Positions 30,640 through 38,800 of a DNA stretch of 38,800 nucleotides are shown here, piece after piece (the first letter of the stretch is position 1; each line of letters starts with the position of its first letter). Source of the DNA: Clostridiales bacterium DTU073 (GTDB lineage: Bacteria; Bacillota; Peptococcia; DRI-13; DTU073). The notes under the pieces were generated by a model. That model saw only the letters and a list, made by a program, of their open reading frames with translations. It did not search any database and had not been told where the DNA came from. A program made the position numbers and the translations under genes. Where the stretch lies: the NCBI GenBank assembly GCA_001512665.1, contig LFSF01000038.1, forward strand, positions 65,859-104,658, written 5' to 3'.

Positions 30640-31332
30640 GTGATACTTATTCAAATTACAATTGATGGACCCGCAGGGGCAGGAAAAAGTACAATTGCCA
30701 AAATGATTGCAAAAAGACTTGGATTTATACATATTGACACCGGAGCTATATACAGAGTAATCACATATATTGCCATGCAACAGAATGTATGTTTAGATAA
30801 CGAAGATGCTCTTGTCCAATTAATCGCTAGCACGAAGATAGATATGGAACAGCAAGCAGAAGGTGAACAAAAGGTATTTTGTAATAACATTGATGTATCC
30901 AAAGAAATTCGAGATCCTATAATTAGCAAAAATGTTTCCAGAGTAGCTGTTTTACCGAAGGTTCGTCAAGAACTAGTACGAATGCAGCGGGAATTAGCTC
31001 AAGATAAAAATGTAGTTATGGATGGGCGGGATGCCGGTACAGTTATTCTTCCTCATGCGGAATGTAAGATTTTTTTAACTGCCTCTCTGGAAGAAAGAAC
31101 TTACCGCAGATATTTAGAATTAAAACAGCGCGGATATAATGATGAACTTGAATTTGTAAAAAAAGATTTAGCCAGACGCGATTATATTGATGAAAACAGA
31201 AAGACCAGTCCTTTAAAACCTGCGCAAGACGCGGTAATCGTTGATACAACCTGTTTAGGTCCTGAAGAAGTCGTTCAGGAGATTCTGCGCATATATCAAG
31301 AGAAAAAGGAAGCCTTAAACAATGTTTTATAA
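30640..31332 (+). CDS. cmk: Cytidylate kinase
   Basis: The 230-residue P-loop kinase has TIDGPAGAGKST, HIDTGAIYR (nucleoside monophosphate binding), DGRDAGTVILP and SLEERTYRRYLEL. It phosphorylates CMP and dCMP. The GTG start at 30640 gives the usual length, but AAAAGG abuts it, so the true start may lie 9 bases on, at ATT 30649. The next gene starts inside its last 11 bases. cmk - plsC - ispH-rpsA is a common order in Clostridia. Confidence 0.95.
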   Translation: MILIQITIDGPAGAGKSTIAKMIAKRLGFIHIDTGAIYRVITYIAMQQNVCLDNEDALVQLIASTKIDMEQQAEGEQKVFCNNIDVSKEIRDPIISKNVSRVAVLPKVRQELVRMQRELAQDKNVVMDGRDAGTVILPHAECKIFLTASLEERTYRRYLELKQRGYNDELEFVKKDLARRDYIDENRKTSPLKPAQDAVIVDTTCLGPEEVVQEILRIYQEKKEALNNVL

Positions 31333-31930
31333 AGTGATTAGATTTATATTTGTTGTTTATCTAAAAATGTTTAACAGTTGGCAAGTAAAGGGCAAGGAAA
31401 ATATTCCCCAGCACGGTTCTGCTGTGCTGATTGCCAATCACGTTTCTTTATGGGATCCGGTAATTTTTGCTTGCTCGACCAACAGAACTGTGCATTTTAT
31501 GGCCAAAGAAGAATTATTTAAGATTCCGATAATCGGTAAAATATTTCCGATTCTTTATGCTTTTCCCATCAAACGGGGACAGGCTGACCGTAATGCTTTA
31601 CGAATAGCTGGAAAACTTTTAAACAGTGGTAAGGTTTTAGGCTTATTTCCAGAGGGGACGAGAAGCAAAACAGGGGATTTACTTCCTTTTCATCCCGGAG
31701 CAGCTCTTTTTGCTTTAAGGTCTGGTTCTCCCATAATTGTAATGTATATTGACGGTTCCAAAACTACCTTTCCTCTTTCCTGGAGAGGTAAGATTAAAGT
31801 AAATATTAGTAAACCTAAATATTATGAGGATTTATATGAGAAAAAAGTAACTACAGATGATTTAGAAATGGTGACTTCTGATATAATGGAAGAGATGAAA
31901 CGTTTACAAAAGGATGTGCAGAATTTTTGA
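31322..31930 (+). CDS. plsC: 1-acyl-sn-glycerol-3-phosphate acyltransferase
   Basis: The 202-residue membrane-bound acyltransferase has an N-terminal hydrophobic stretch. The HX4D motif is in [15 protein letters not shown] is present, and [12 protein letters not shown] is the second signature. It makes phosphatidic acid from lysophosphatidate. It starts inside the end of cmk and ends inside the start of ispH-S1, so all three are translationally coupled. AAGGA sits about 9 bases before the ATG. Confidence 0.93.
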   Translation: MFYKVIRFIFVVYLKMFNSWQVKGKENIPQHGSAVLIANHVSLWDPVIFACSTNRTVHFMAKEELFKIPIIGKIFPILYAFPIKRGQADRNALRIAGKLLNSGKVLGLFPEGTRSKTGDLLPFHPGAALFALRSGSPIIVMYIDGSKTTFPLSWRGKIKVNISKPKYYEDLYEKKVTTDDLEMVTSDIMEEMKRLQKDVQNF

Positions 31931-33936
31931 AGATAAAGATTATTTTAGCAGAACACATCGGATTTTGTTTTGGCGTGAAAAGAGCTATCTTAGCTGCAGA
32001 AGAAGCGGCTAAAGCGGGTCCAATTTTCTCTTTTGGCCCACTTATACATAATCAACGGGAAATTGAACGTTTAGAAAAACTAGGTATTAAAACTATCACG
32101 GATAAACTGCAAATAAAAGCTGATGACCCCATCTTAATTAGAACTCATGGGGTTGGTCCGAATGTTTATACAGCCTTAAATAATGAAGGAAGAAAGCTAA
32201 TTGATACAACATGTCCTCATGTACAAAAGGCACAAATGGCTGCAAAAGAAGCCCATGAACAAGGATATCAGGTCATAATTTTGGGTGATAAAAATCATGC
32301 TGAAGTTCAAGGAATAGTTGCTTGGACTGAAAATAAAGCTGTGGTTATTGCTTCTTTAGAAGAATTGAAAAAACTGGAGCTACAAGATAAAATTGCTTTT
32401 TTAGCGCAAACTACTGAAAAAGAAGAAAAATTTGCGGAAATGGTAAAATATTTACAAGGGAAAACCACTGATTTAAAAGTATTTTCGACAATCTGTCCGT
32501 CGACACGAATTCGTCAAGAAGCTGCCGCTAAACTGGCACAAGAAGTTAATTTGATGATTGTCATTGGTGGTAAGCATAGTTCTAACACAAAAAAGCTAGC
32601 GGAAATATGTAGAAACTATGTTCCTACATTTCATATAGAAAGGGCCCAAGAATTACAATCTTCTTGGTTCTTAGATAAATTTAAGGTAGGTGTTACAGCG
32701 GGGGCATCAACCCCTGACTGGATTATTAAGGAGGTTGTGGAACAAATGGAAAAAATTAATGAAAGCAAGGTCGAAGAAAATTTTGTAGAAATTCAAGAAA
32801 AAATTGATCTACAAAACGTGCAAACAGGTGATTTAATTAAAGGAACAATTGTTCAAGTATCCAGTGATGATGCCCTAATTGATATAGGAGGTAAGTCAGA
32901 GGGCGTTTTACCTGTAACAGAGTTTTCCAATGAAAAAGTTGATCTTAAAGAACATCTTCAAGTGGGAGATGAAATTTTAGTAGAAGTAATTAAAGTAGAT
33001 AAAGAAGGAAATTATATACTCTCTCGTAAAAATGCTTACTATAATGAGTTAATGGATAAATTGGAAAAAGCTATGGAAACAGGTGAAATTATTGAAGCAC
33101 CTGTTGTCGAAATAGTAAAAGGTGGGTTATTAGTTGATGTAGGAATCAGAGGATTCGTTCCGGCCTCACAAGTAGAACGTTTCTTTGTCGAAGATTTTCA
33201 AGAATATCTACAAAAGACTTTACGTTTAAGAGTTATCGAATTAGATAAAGAAAAAAGAAAAGTTGTTTTATCACAAAGGGTAGTTTTAGATGAAGAGCAT
33301 CAAAAACAAAAAGAAGCTACATTAGAACAACTAAAAGAAGGTCAAACTAAAAAAGGTGTGGTTAAAAGGTTAACCAACTTCGGGGCTTTTGTTGATTTAG
33401 GAGGAATTGATGGTCTGCTTCATGTTTCAGAAATGGGCTGGAATAGAGTAAATCATCCTGCAGATGTTCTGCAAGTTGGTGATGAAGTAGAAGTTTACGT
33501 TCTAAGCGTTGATAAAGATAAAGAAAAAATATCCCTTAGTTTAAAACAATTATTACCTGATCCTTGGCAAGAAGCTATTCAAAAATATCAAGTGAATAGC
33601 ATTGTGACAGGAAAAGTTGTAAGGCTCGCTACTTTTGGTGCTTTTGTAGAGTTAGAACCAGGTCTGGACGGGCTGGTTCATATCTCCCGAATCTCTAAAC
33701 AAAGAGTTGAAAAAGTAGCCGATGTTTTAACAGTCGGGCAAGAAGTTAAGGTTAAAATAATGGATATTGATACCGATAAAAAACGAATCAGCCTTAGTAT
33801 TAAAGATGTAGAGGAAGAGCCGGAGGAAACTGAATATGCTTCTTTTCTTAATCAACAGACATCAGAAGATAGTGTAACGATTAGAGATTTGATAAAAGCC
33901 GGTCAAGATGATATAATTAAAGACAAAATTAAATAG
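31927..33936 (+). CDS. ispH: IspH fused to four S1 RNA-binding domains
   Basis: The 669-residue protein joins two usually separate proteins. Residues 1-280 are IspH (HMBPP reductase of the MEP isoprenoid pathway). The three [4Fe-4S] Cys residues lie in [20 protein letters not shown] and [10 protein letters not shown], with the active-site segment NHAEVQGI. After a short linker come four S1 domains, the last two being the most regular ([38 protein letters not shown]). The fusion is known from other Clostridia. Start TTG 31927 overlaps the plsC stop. Whether the S1 part works in translation or regulates IspH is open. Confidence 0.95.
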   Translation: MKIKIILAEHIGFCFGVKRAILAAEEAAKAGPIFSFGPLIHNQREIERLEKLGIKTITDKLQIKADDPILIRTHGVGPNVYTALNNEGRKLIDTTCPHVQKAQMAAKEAHEQGYQVIILGDKNHAEVQGIVAWTENKAVVIASLEELKKLELQDKIAFLAQTTEKEEKFAEMVKYLQGKTTDLKVFSTICPSTRIRQEAAAKLAQEVNLMIVIGGKHSSNTKKLAEICRNYVPTFHIERAQELQSSWFLDKFKVGVTAGASTPDWIIKEVVEQMEKINESKVEENFVEIQEKIDLQNVQTGDLIKGTIVQVSSDDALIDIGGKSEGVLPVTEFSNEKVDLKEHLQVGDEILVEVIKVDKEGNYILSRKNAYYNELMDKLEKAMETGEIIEAPVVEIVKGGLLVDVGIRGFVPASQVERFFVEDFQEYLQKTLRLRVIELDKEKRKVVLSQRVVLDEEHQKQKEATLEQLKEGQTKKGVVKRLTNFGAFVDLGGIDGLLHVSEMGWNRVNHPADVLQVGDEVEVYVLSVDKDKEKISLSLKQLLPDPWQEAIQKYQVNSIVTGKVVRLATFGAFVELEPGLDGLVHISRISKQRVEKVADVLTVGQEVKVKIMDIDTDKKRISLSIKDVEEEPEETEYASFLNQQTSEDSVTIRDLIKAGQDDIIKDKIK

Positions 33937-33965
33937 CTATCTTTTATAACTAAATAAATATAGAT

Positions 33966-33990
33966 AAAAAGCTGACATGAGCAGCTTTTT
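33966..33990 (+). terminator. Terminator of the cmk-plsC-ispH unit
   Basis: A 9-bp stem, AAAAAGCTG (33966-33974) with CAGCTTTTT (33982-33990), has a 7-base loop and ends in a T-run. It separates this unit from fni. Confidence 0.85.
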
Positions 33991-34046
33991 ATACTTTTTA
34001 TATTTAGAGTATCTTGTATACACTATGGTAAGATTTGAGTGATTTT

Positions 34047-35111
34047 ATGGATGAACAAAGAAAAAAAAGAAAATTAGAGCATCTTCACTATGCTTTGCAA
34101 ACAGAACCAGGACCACTATCAACTGGTTGGGATGATTTACATTTAGTACATCAAGCGCTTTTAAAAACTGATTTAAAAGATGTAGATACTTCCATTACTC
34201 TTTTTAATAAAAAATTAGCTTTGCCTCTGATCATTAATGCCATGACCGGTGGGGCTAAAGGTCTGGAAAAATACAATCGTGTTTTTGCAGAGATTGCCTA
34301 TGAATTTGGCTTGGGTATGGCTGTTGGTTCACAAACAGCAGCGGTTCACCATAAAGCTGAAGTTTACACTTTTCAAGTAGTCAGAAAAGTAAATCCCCAA
34401 GGCTTAATTTTCGCTAATGTAAGCGCAGGAGTAAATCCGGAAACAGCTTTAGCGGCTGTGGAAATGATTGAAGCCGATGCCTTACAACTTCATTTAAATG
34501 GTGTACAAGAATTAGTAATGAAGGAAGGCGACCGAGAATTTAAACACTGGGCATTAAATATCGAAAAGATATGTCGTCTAGTATCTGTCCCTGTGATTAT
34601 TAAAGAAGTGGGAAATGGTATTTCCTGGGAAATAGCCAAAAAATTATGCGAACTCGGTGTTTCCGGAATAGATACAGGAGGAAGCGGTGGAACAAATTTT
34701 GCTTCAATAGAACTTGCACGTAACCAACGTAAAAATTTGGAATTTTTACGTTTCTGGGGGATTCCTTCTGCTGCATCTTTATTAGAAGTCTGCAGTTTAA
34801 ATTTGGCTGTAACAATTATTGCCTCCGGAGGGATTACTAATTCTCTTGAAGCCATGAAAGCACTAGCAGTCGGAGCTGATGCAGTTGGTATAGCCGGAAA
34901 ATTCTTACAGGTATTTGCTCAGGAAGGTGAAGAAGGATTAAGAAAATTCATCTGTAATTTTAGTGATGAATTAAGATTAATGATGTTGTTAACAGGTGCA
35001 CAGAATGTTGCCGATATTAGAAAAGTGCCCGTAGTTATCACTGGTTTTATCCGGGAATGGTGCGAACAAAGGTGCGAAAATTATGGAGGTGAGAGATATG
35101 GCCAAAAATGA
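34047..35111 (+). CDS. fni: Type 2 isopentenyl-diphosphate isomerase (FMN)
   Basis: The 354-residue TIM-barrel flavoprotein has LIINAMTGGAKG, LGMAVGSQTAA, DALQLHLNGVQE, VIIKEVGNGIS and the phosphate-binding GSGGTNFASIE. It converts IPP to DMAPP with FMN and NADPH. Start ATG 34047 is preferred over TTG 34035; neither has a strong site, and GAGTGAT lies close before the ATG. It supplies the DMAPP balance for the product of IspH, encoded just upstream. Its end overlaps korD by 14 bases. Confidence 0.92.
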   Translation: MDEQRKKRKLEHLHYALQTEPGPLSTGWDDLHLVHQALLKTDLKDVDTSITLFNKKLALPLIINAMTGGAKGLEKYNRVFAEIAYEFGLGMAVGSQTAAVHHKAEVYTFQVVRKVNPQGLIFANVSAGVNPETALAAVEMIEADALQLHLNGVQELVMKEGDREFKHWALNIEKICRLVSVPVIIKEVGNGISWEIAKKLCELGVSGIDTGGSGGTNFASIELARNQRKNLEFLRFWGIPSAASLLEVCSLNLAVTIIASGGITNSLEAMKALAVGADAVGIAGKFLQVFAQEGEEGLRKFICNFSDELRLMMLLTGAQNVADIRKVPVVITGFIREWCEQRCENYGGERYGQK

Positions 35112-35298
35112 TAAGCCAAACATCAGTATTAAATATGAATGGTGTAAGGCTTGTGGAATTTGCTACAGCCTTTGTCCTAAAAAGGTTTTGGATAAAGATG
35201 AATGGGGTAAACCAATTATTCAAGACGTAGATTCCTGTACTCTTTGTCGGATTTGTCAGGATCATTGTCCAGATTTTTGTATTAAGATTGGAGGTTAA
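35098..35298 (+). CDS. korD: 2-oxoacid:ferredoxin oxidoreductase delta (ferredoxin) subunit
   Basis: The 66-residue protein has two CxxCxxCxxxCP motifs (CKACGICYSLCP and CTLCRICQDHCP) and should bind two [4Fe-4S] clusters. It is the electron outlet of the Kor complex. The ATG at 35098 follows GGAGGTGAGAG; the ATG at 35083 lies in that site. It overlaps fni and precedes korA by 5 bases. Confidence 0.93.
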   Translation: MAKNDKPNISIKYEWCKACGICYSLCPKKVLDKDEWGKPIIQDVDSCTLCRICQDHCPDFCIKIGG

Positions 35299-35303
35299 CT
35301 ATA

Positions 35304-36446
35304 TTGAAAACAAAAAGAAACGCTCAACTTCTTCAAGGTAACCAAGCATGTTCTCTTGGTGCTCTTGATGCAGGAGTACGTTTTTATGCAGGTTATCCGA
35401 TCACACCCTCTACAGAAATTGCGGAGTTTATGGCTGAAGAATTACCAAAAGTAGGGGGAAAATTCATTCAAATGGAGGATGAAATAGCCGGAATAGGTGC
35501 TGTCGTAGGTGCAGCTCTTACGGGAACTAAGGCTTTAACGGCTACTAGTGGACCAGGTTTTTCCTTAATGCAGGAAATAATTGGCTTTGCGGCCATGACC
35601 GAAGTTCCTTGTGTAATTGTTAATGTGCAGAGAATGGGTCCAAGCACAGGAGGTCCCACATCGCCGGCGCAAGCTGATATTATGCAAGCTCGTTGGGGAA
35701 CCCACGGAGATCATCCTGTTATTGCCCTTTCACCCGGTTCAGTTTTAGAAGCATATACTTTGACGATAAAAGCAGTAAATTTTTCCGAAAAATATCGCGT
35801 TCCGGTAATTTTTCTTTTAGATGAAGTTATTGGTCATCTGCGTGAGAAAGTTGTTCTTCCCGAATTAAATGAATTAGAAATAATCGATCGGAAAAGACCT
35901 ACAGTCTCACCTGAGCAATATAAACCTTATGCTGTTGATGAAAGTGGAATTCCGGCTATGGCTGATTTTGGACAAGGATATCATTGGCATGTTACCGGTT
36001 TAAACCATGACGAAACCGGTGGACCAACGGGAAAAGCAGATGTAATTAACCAACAATTATCGAGATTATTTCATAAATTAGACCAATATCGAGATGAAAT
36101 AACTCTATATCAAACTTTTGACGTCGAAGATGCCGAATATTTATTAATTTCTTTCGGATGTTCAACTCGTTCTTCTTTAGCAGCAGTTGAACTTTTAAGA
36201 AACGAAGGTATCAAGGTTGGATTACTGCAACTACAAACTATTTGGCCTTTCCCAGATCATGTCATTAAAGATTTTACAAAAAATAAAAAGGGTGTTTTTG
36301 TTGTCGAAATGAATGACGGTCAATTATGTTTAGAAGTTGAAAGAACAATCGGTAATCGTGATTTATTATCTAGAATCAACAAAATAAACGGAGAATTAAT
36401 TACACCTCAAGAAATAATTGACAAGGTGAAGGAGGTGGCTCTCTAA
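35304..36446 (+). CDS. korA: 2-oxoacid:ferredoxin oxidoreductase alpha subunit
   Basis: The 380-residue protein covers the pyrimidine-binding and domain-II regions of the alpha subunit: AGYPITPSTEIAEFMAEEL, GAALTGTKALTATSGPG, MGPSTGGPTSPAQADIM and RWGTHGDHPVIALSPGS. It is of the 2-oxoglutarate/branched-chain (KorA/VorB) type rather than the pyruvate type. The substrate cannot be fixed from sequence. TTG 35304 follows GGAGG by 9 bases. It overlaps korB by one base. Confidence 0.93.
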   Translation: MKTKRNAQLLQGNQACSLGALDAGVRFYAGYPITPSTEIAEFMAEELPKVGGKFIQMEDEIAGIGAVVGAALTGTKALTATSGPGFSLMQEIIGFAAMTEVPCVIVNVQRMGPSTGGPTSPAQADIMQARWGTHGDHPVIALSPGSVLEAYTLTIKAVNFSEKYRVPVIFLLDEVIGHLREKVVLPELNELEIIDRKRPTVSPEQYKPYAVDESGIPAMADFGQGYHWHVTGLNHDETGGPTGKADVINQQLSRLFHKLDQYRDEITLYQTFDVEDAEYLLISFGCSTRSSLAAVELLRNEGIKVGLLQLQTIWPFPDHVIKDFTKNKKGVFVVEMNDGQLCLEVERTIGNRDLLSRINKINGELITPQEIIDKVKEVAL

Positions 36447-37285
36447 TGCAGACAACTACAAATATAGAAAATTTATTTCGTCTCAACCGTTTACCTCATA
36501 TTTGGTGTCCCGGCTGTGGCAATGGTATTATTGTGAATGCAGTACAGAAGGCAATTTATGAAAGTGGATTAGACAAAGATAAAACAGTCATTGTTTCCGG
36601 TATTGGTTGTTCATCCAGAGCTACCGGATATATGAATTTTGATACATTGCATACTGCACATGGTAGAGCCATAACTTTTGCAACAGGGATTAAATTGGCT
36701 CGTCCTGAGCTAAATGTCATTGTCCTCACCGGTGATGGAGATTGTGCTGCAATTGGCGGAAATCACTTAATACATGCGGCTAGACGAAATATTGACCTTA
36801 ATGTCATCATGTTTAATAACAGCATCTATGGTATGACAGGGGGACAATTTTCTCCCATGACTCCTCATGGCAGACTTGCGACAACTTCACCATATGGTAA
36901 CTTAGAAAGAACTTTTGATATTTGTAAACTGGCAGAATGCGCCGGAGCTAGTTATGTAGGAAGAAGTACTGTCTATCATGTTCAACTGCTTGTTAACCTC
37001 ATTAAAAAAGCTATTGAGAATAAAGGTTTTTCCTTTGTAGAAGCTATTTCTATCTGTCCTATTTCCTATGGTCGTCGTAATAAATTAGGAGATGCTCCCA
37101 AAATGTTAGAATGGCTGAAAGAACATGCCGTCAACATTAAAGCTGCGCAGAAAATGGAACCGGAGAAACTGAAAGATAAATTCCTTATTGGTGAAATGTA
37201 TCATGGAGAAGCTCCTGAATATACACAACTTTATGACGAACTAATCGCCAAGTTGCAGAAAGGGGCTGAAAAAGATGTCCGTTAA
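36446..37285 (+). CDS. korB: 2-oxoacid:ferredoxin oxidoreductase beta subunit
   Basis: The 279-residue subunit binds thiamine diphosphate. WCPGCGNGIIV holds cluster-site Cys residues, GIGCSSR and HGRA are present, and GDGDCAAIGGNHLIHAARRN is the TPP/Mg2+-binding motif, followed by YGMTGGQFSPMTP. It catalyses oxidative decarboxylation of a 2-oxoacid with alpha. It starts one base before the korA stop and overlaps korC by 11 bases. Confidence 0.94.
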   Translation: MQTTTNIENLFRLNRLPHIWCPGCGNGIIVNAVQKAIYESGLDKDKTVIVSGIGCSSRATGYMNFDTLHTAHGRAITFATGIKLARPELNVIVLTGDGDCAAIGGNHLIHAARRNIDLNVIMFNNSIYGMTGGQFSPMTPHGRLATTSPYGNLERTFDICKLAECAGASYVGRSTVYHVQLLVNLIKKAIENKGFSFVEAISICPISYGRRNKLGDAPKMLEWLKEHAVNIKAAQKMEPEKLKDKFLIGEMYHGEAPEYTQLYDELIAKLQKGAEKDVR

Positions 37286-37823
37286 AATTGATATTCGTTT
37301 AAGCGGTACCGGCGGGCAGGGAATAATATCCGGAGGGATTATCTTAGCCGAAGCTGCAGTAATTGACGGAAAAGAAGTAATCCAAACACAAAGTTATGGT
37401 CCTGAAGCCAGAGGAGGAGCAAGTAGAGCTGAAGTTATCATAAGCGATGAACCGATCAAATATCCGAAGGTAATCATTCCTAACTACTTACTACTAATGT
37501 CGCAAAAAGCTGCAGATTTATATGCAAATAAAGTAGCCGAAGGTGGAATTATACTGGTTGATACCACTAATGTGCCCAATATGCCCTCCGTAAAAACACG
37601 CGTAATTAATCTTCCTCTTTCCCAATTAGCGATGGAGGAGATAGGTAATAAACTTACCACCAATGTTTTGGCAATAGGTGCTCTCGCTGCTATTGGTAAT
37701 CTTGTTACTCTGGAGTCACTCCAAGAAGCCACCCGTAAACGGTTGCCTAAAGTTGCTGCTTTAAATATCCGTGCACTTAATTTAGGATGGGATTGGGGTA
37801 AAAAAGCTTTAGAAAATGCATAA
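37275..37823 (+). CDS. korC: 2-oxoacid:ferredoxin oxidoreductase gamma subunit
   Basis: The 182-residue subunit starts with SGTGGQGIISGGIILAEAA and has QSYGPEARGGASRAEV, typical of the gamma part that shapes the CoA site. It completes the delta-alpha-beta-gamma set, so all four parts are present and coupled. A terminator follows. Confidence 0.94.
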   Translation: MSVKIDIRLSGTGGQGIISGGIILAEAAVIDGKEVIQTQSYGPEARGGASRAEVIISDEPIKYPKVIIPNYLLLMSQKAADLYANKVAEGGIILVDTTNVPNMPSVKTRVINLPLSQLAMEEIGNKLTTNVLAIGALAAIGNLVTLESLQEATRKRLPKVAALNIRALNLGWDWGKKALENA

Positions 37824-37847
37824 ATATTTACAGACTTTTTAATGTAC

Positions 37848-37888
37848 TGAGTCTACCATCATAGAAAAGGATGGTAGTCTCATTTTTT
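37848..37888 (+). terminator. Terminator of the kor operon
   Basis: CTACCATC (37853-37860) pairs with GATGGTAG (37870-37877). Four more pairs (TGAG/CTCA) lie beyond a T-T mismatch, and TTTTTTCTTG follows. Confidence 0.8.
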
Positions 37889-37968
37889 CTTGTGGTCTTC
37901 CAAATTTTATGTAATAATTAAAATATACTATCTTTTTTTCTTTAGCAAAAAATGAATGGGGTGAAATC

Positions 37969-38217
37969 TTGGTTAAAAAAAAATTAAAAGACTGGTTCAG
38001 TATTTATAATAGATGTAAGAAGAAACAGAAAGAAGAAACTTTTGATTATGATGCTGTTTGGGACAGTGGTGGAACAAAATTTTATAAGAAAGGCAATAAT
38101 CTTTATATAGAAAATAAGGAAAGGGTAATAATCCCTGAAAAATGTCTCATGGAATTTAATTTTAATAAGTCATCAGGACGTAAAAAAGTAATGGTTAAAG
38201 AATATGTAAGGAAATGA
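37969..38217 (+). CDS. Orphan 82-residue basic protein
   Basis: I recognise no family. The protein is Lys-rich (about a quarter Lys/Arg). It has a charged start KKKLKDWF, a segment of alternating polar and hydrophobic residues around GGTKFYKKGNNLYIENKERVIIP, and a basic tail. There is no signal peptide or membrane segment, and two Cys are present. The TTG start follows GGGGTGA at about 5 bases. It is flanked by terminators on both sides, so it is a single-gene unit. It might bind nucleic acid, given its charge, but this is speculative. Confidence 0.6.
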   Translation: MVKKKLKDWFSIYNRCKKKQKEETFDYDAVWDSGGTKFYKKGNNLYIENKERVIIPEKCLMEFNFNKSSGRKKVMVKEYVRK

Positions 38218-38226
38218 TCAATGACG

Positions 38227-38257
38227 CTACCGTTAAAGAGGCTGACGGTAGTATTTT
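38227..38257 (+). terminator. Terminator after the 82-residue orphan
   Basis: CTACCGT (38227-38233) and ACGGTAG (38245-38251) form a 7-bp stem followed by TATTTTTATT. It begins 9 bases after the stop. Confidence 0.7.
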
Positions 38258-38361
38258 TATTCTCGAATGTTCAAAGTACACTACACCCGATAATAATAGT
38301 AGTTATGATAATACATTTAAATGAATAAGTTATTATAAATGATTTATACAGGAGGCTTTTT

Positions 38362-38800
38362 ATGCCTGTTTTAGCTGCAATCGGTACAGCATTACCCCCA
38401 AATAAGGTCAGTCAAAAAGAAACTAAAGAATTCGCCAGGAACTTTTTCAAGGATACTTTTAAAGACCTAGAAAGATTATTAAAAGTATTCCAATCAACAA
38501 ATATACAGAAAAGATATTTTTGTGTATCTCCCGAATGGTTTGCACGAGAACACACTTGGGAAGAAAAAAATGCTTTATACATTCAAAACGCTATTTTTTT
38601 AGGTGCTCAGGCTATTAATAATTGTTTAAATAAAGTAAATTTAACACCGGCAGATATTGACATCATTATTTTTGTTTCCTCAACCGGGTTATCTACACCC
38701 AGTATTGATGCGTATTTATTTAATCTCTTAAAGATGAAAAACAAGCTAATCAGAATTCCTCTCTGGGGTTTAGGTTGTGCAGGTGGTGTTTCTGGTATAG
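38362..38800 (+). CDS. Type III polyketide synthase, 5' part (truncated by window end)
   Basis: The 146 visible residues fit the chalcone/stilbene synthase superfamily. IGTALPPNKVSQKE begins the protein, then FVSSTGLSTPSIDAYLFNLL and IPLWGLGCAGGVSGI follow; the last contains the catalytic Cys. In Bacillus and other Firmicutes such enzymes (BpsA type) make alkylpyrones or resorcinols from fatty acyl-CoA and malonyl-CoA. GGAGG lies 6 bases before the ATG. The gene is single so far; anything following it is outside the window. The remaining two-thirds, with the His-Asn pair, cannot be checked. Confidence 0.9.
   Translation, partial: MPVLAAIGTALPPNKVSQKETKEFARNFFKDTFKDLERLLKVFQSTNIQKRYFCVSPEWFAREHTWEEKNALYIQNAIFLGAQAINNCLNKVNLTPADIDIIIFVSSTGLSTPSIDAYLFNLLKMKNKLIRIPLWGLGCAGGVSGI

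Noticed and set aside
34014-34034. TATGGTAAGAT as an extended -10 for fni, similar to TATGGTAAAAT before cmk
   Set aside because: No -35 at a usable distance, and the start codon would be only about 12 bases away; too weak to annotate.
34490-34855. Minus-strand open frame inside fni
   Set aside because: Antisense shadow of a conserved flavoprotein gene.

Overview
The window is a chromosomal segment of an anaerobic, endospore-forming member of the Clostridia (Firmicutes). It is AT-rich, with strong GGAGG-type ribosome-binding sites and frequent TTG/GTG starts. It carries spo0A, sigF, spoVA, spoIIM, spmAB and spoIVB, and its two [4Fe-4S] ferredoxin genes plus a 2-oxoacid:ferredoxin oxidoreductase point to an anaerobe. 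The gene order follows, with insertions, the Bacillus subtilis block nudF - spoIIM - xerD - deoB - dacF - spoIIA/sigF - spoVA - lysA - scpAB - spmAB - rluB. No rRNA, tRNA, CRISPR array, prophage or insertion sequence was seen, and no gene-free stretch exceeds 300 bases.

Region by region: (1) 1-5240: the 3' part of spoIVB; spo0A, with a sigma-H-type promoter overlapping a 0A box; a 48-codon minus-strand gene that I propose is mciZ, an FtsZ inhibitor; nudF; an EndoQ-type endonuclease; spoIIM; an orphan small protein; a ferredoxin. (2) 5370-10500: a small membrane protein, xerD, deoB and pdp, a tiny convergent membrane-protein gene, and dacF. (3) 10580-17010: spoIIAA-spoIIAB-sigF, then spoVAC-AD-AE-AEA, then two proteins related to 2-hydroxyacyl-CoA dehydratase/activase families. 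(4) 17076-22744: lysA, a small membrane protein, a CCA-type nucleotidyltransferase, a site-2 protease, trpS, scpA, scpB. (5) 22741-25672, minus strand: a DUF2935 protein whose Cys-Pro repeat tail is split by a 1-base frameshift, and a phosphoglucomutase. (6) 25909-30536: a DUF2953 protein, gerW/ytfJ, spmAB, rluB, an orphan membrane protein, a HutP-family RNA-binding regulator and aroH. (7) 30640-38800: cmk, plsC, an IspH-S1 fusion, fni, korDABC, an orphan, and the start of a type III polyketide synthase.

The sporulation genes form a readable cascade. Sigma-H-like promoters precede spo0A and spoIIAA. Sigma-F-like promoters with the same 14-base spacer precede dacF and spoVAC. Sigma-E-like promoters precede spoIIM and the mciZ candidate. 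The last part joins isoprenoid synthesis (ispH, fni) to ferredoxin-linked oxoacid metabolism.

The most interesting observations are the mciZ candidate with its mother-cell promoter, the frameshifted Cys-Pro repeat protein, the unpaired dehydratase-like proteins downstream of spoVA, and the HutP homologue without hut genes. All promoter calls come from reading motifs by eye.
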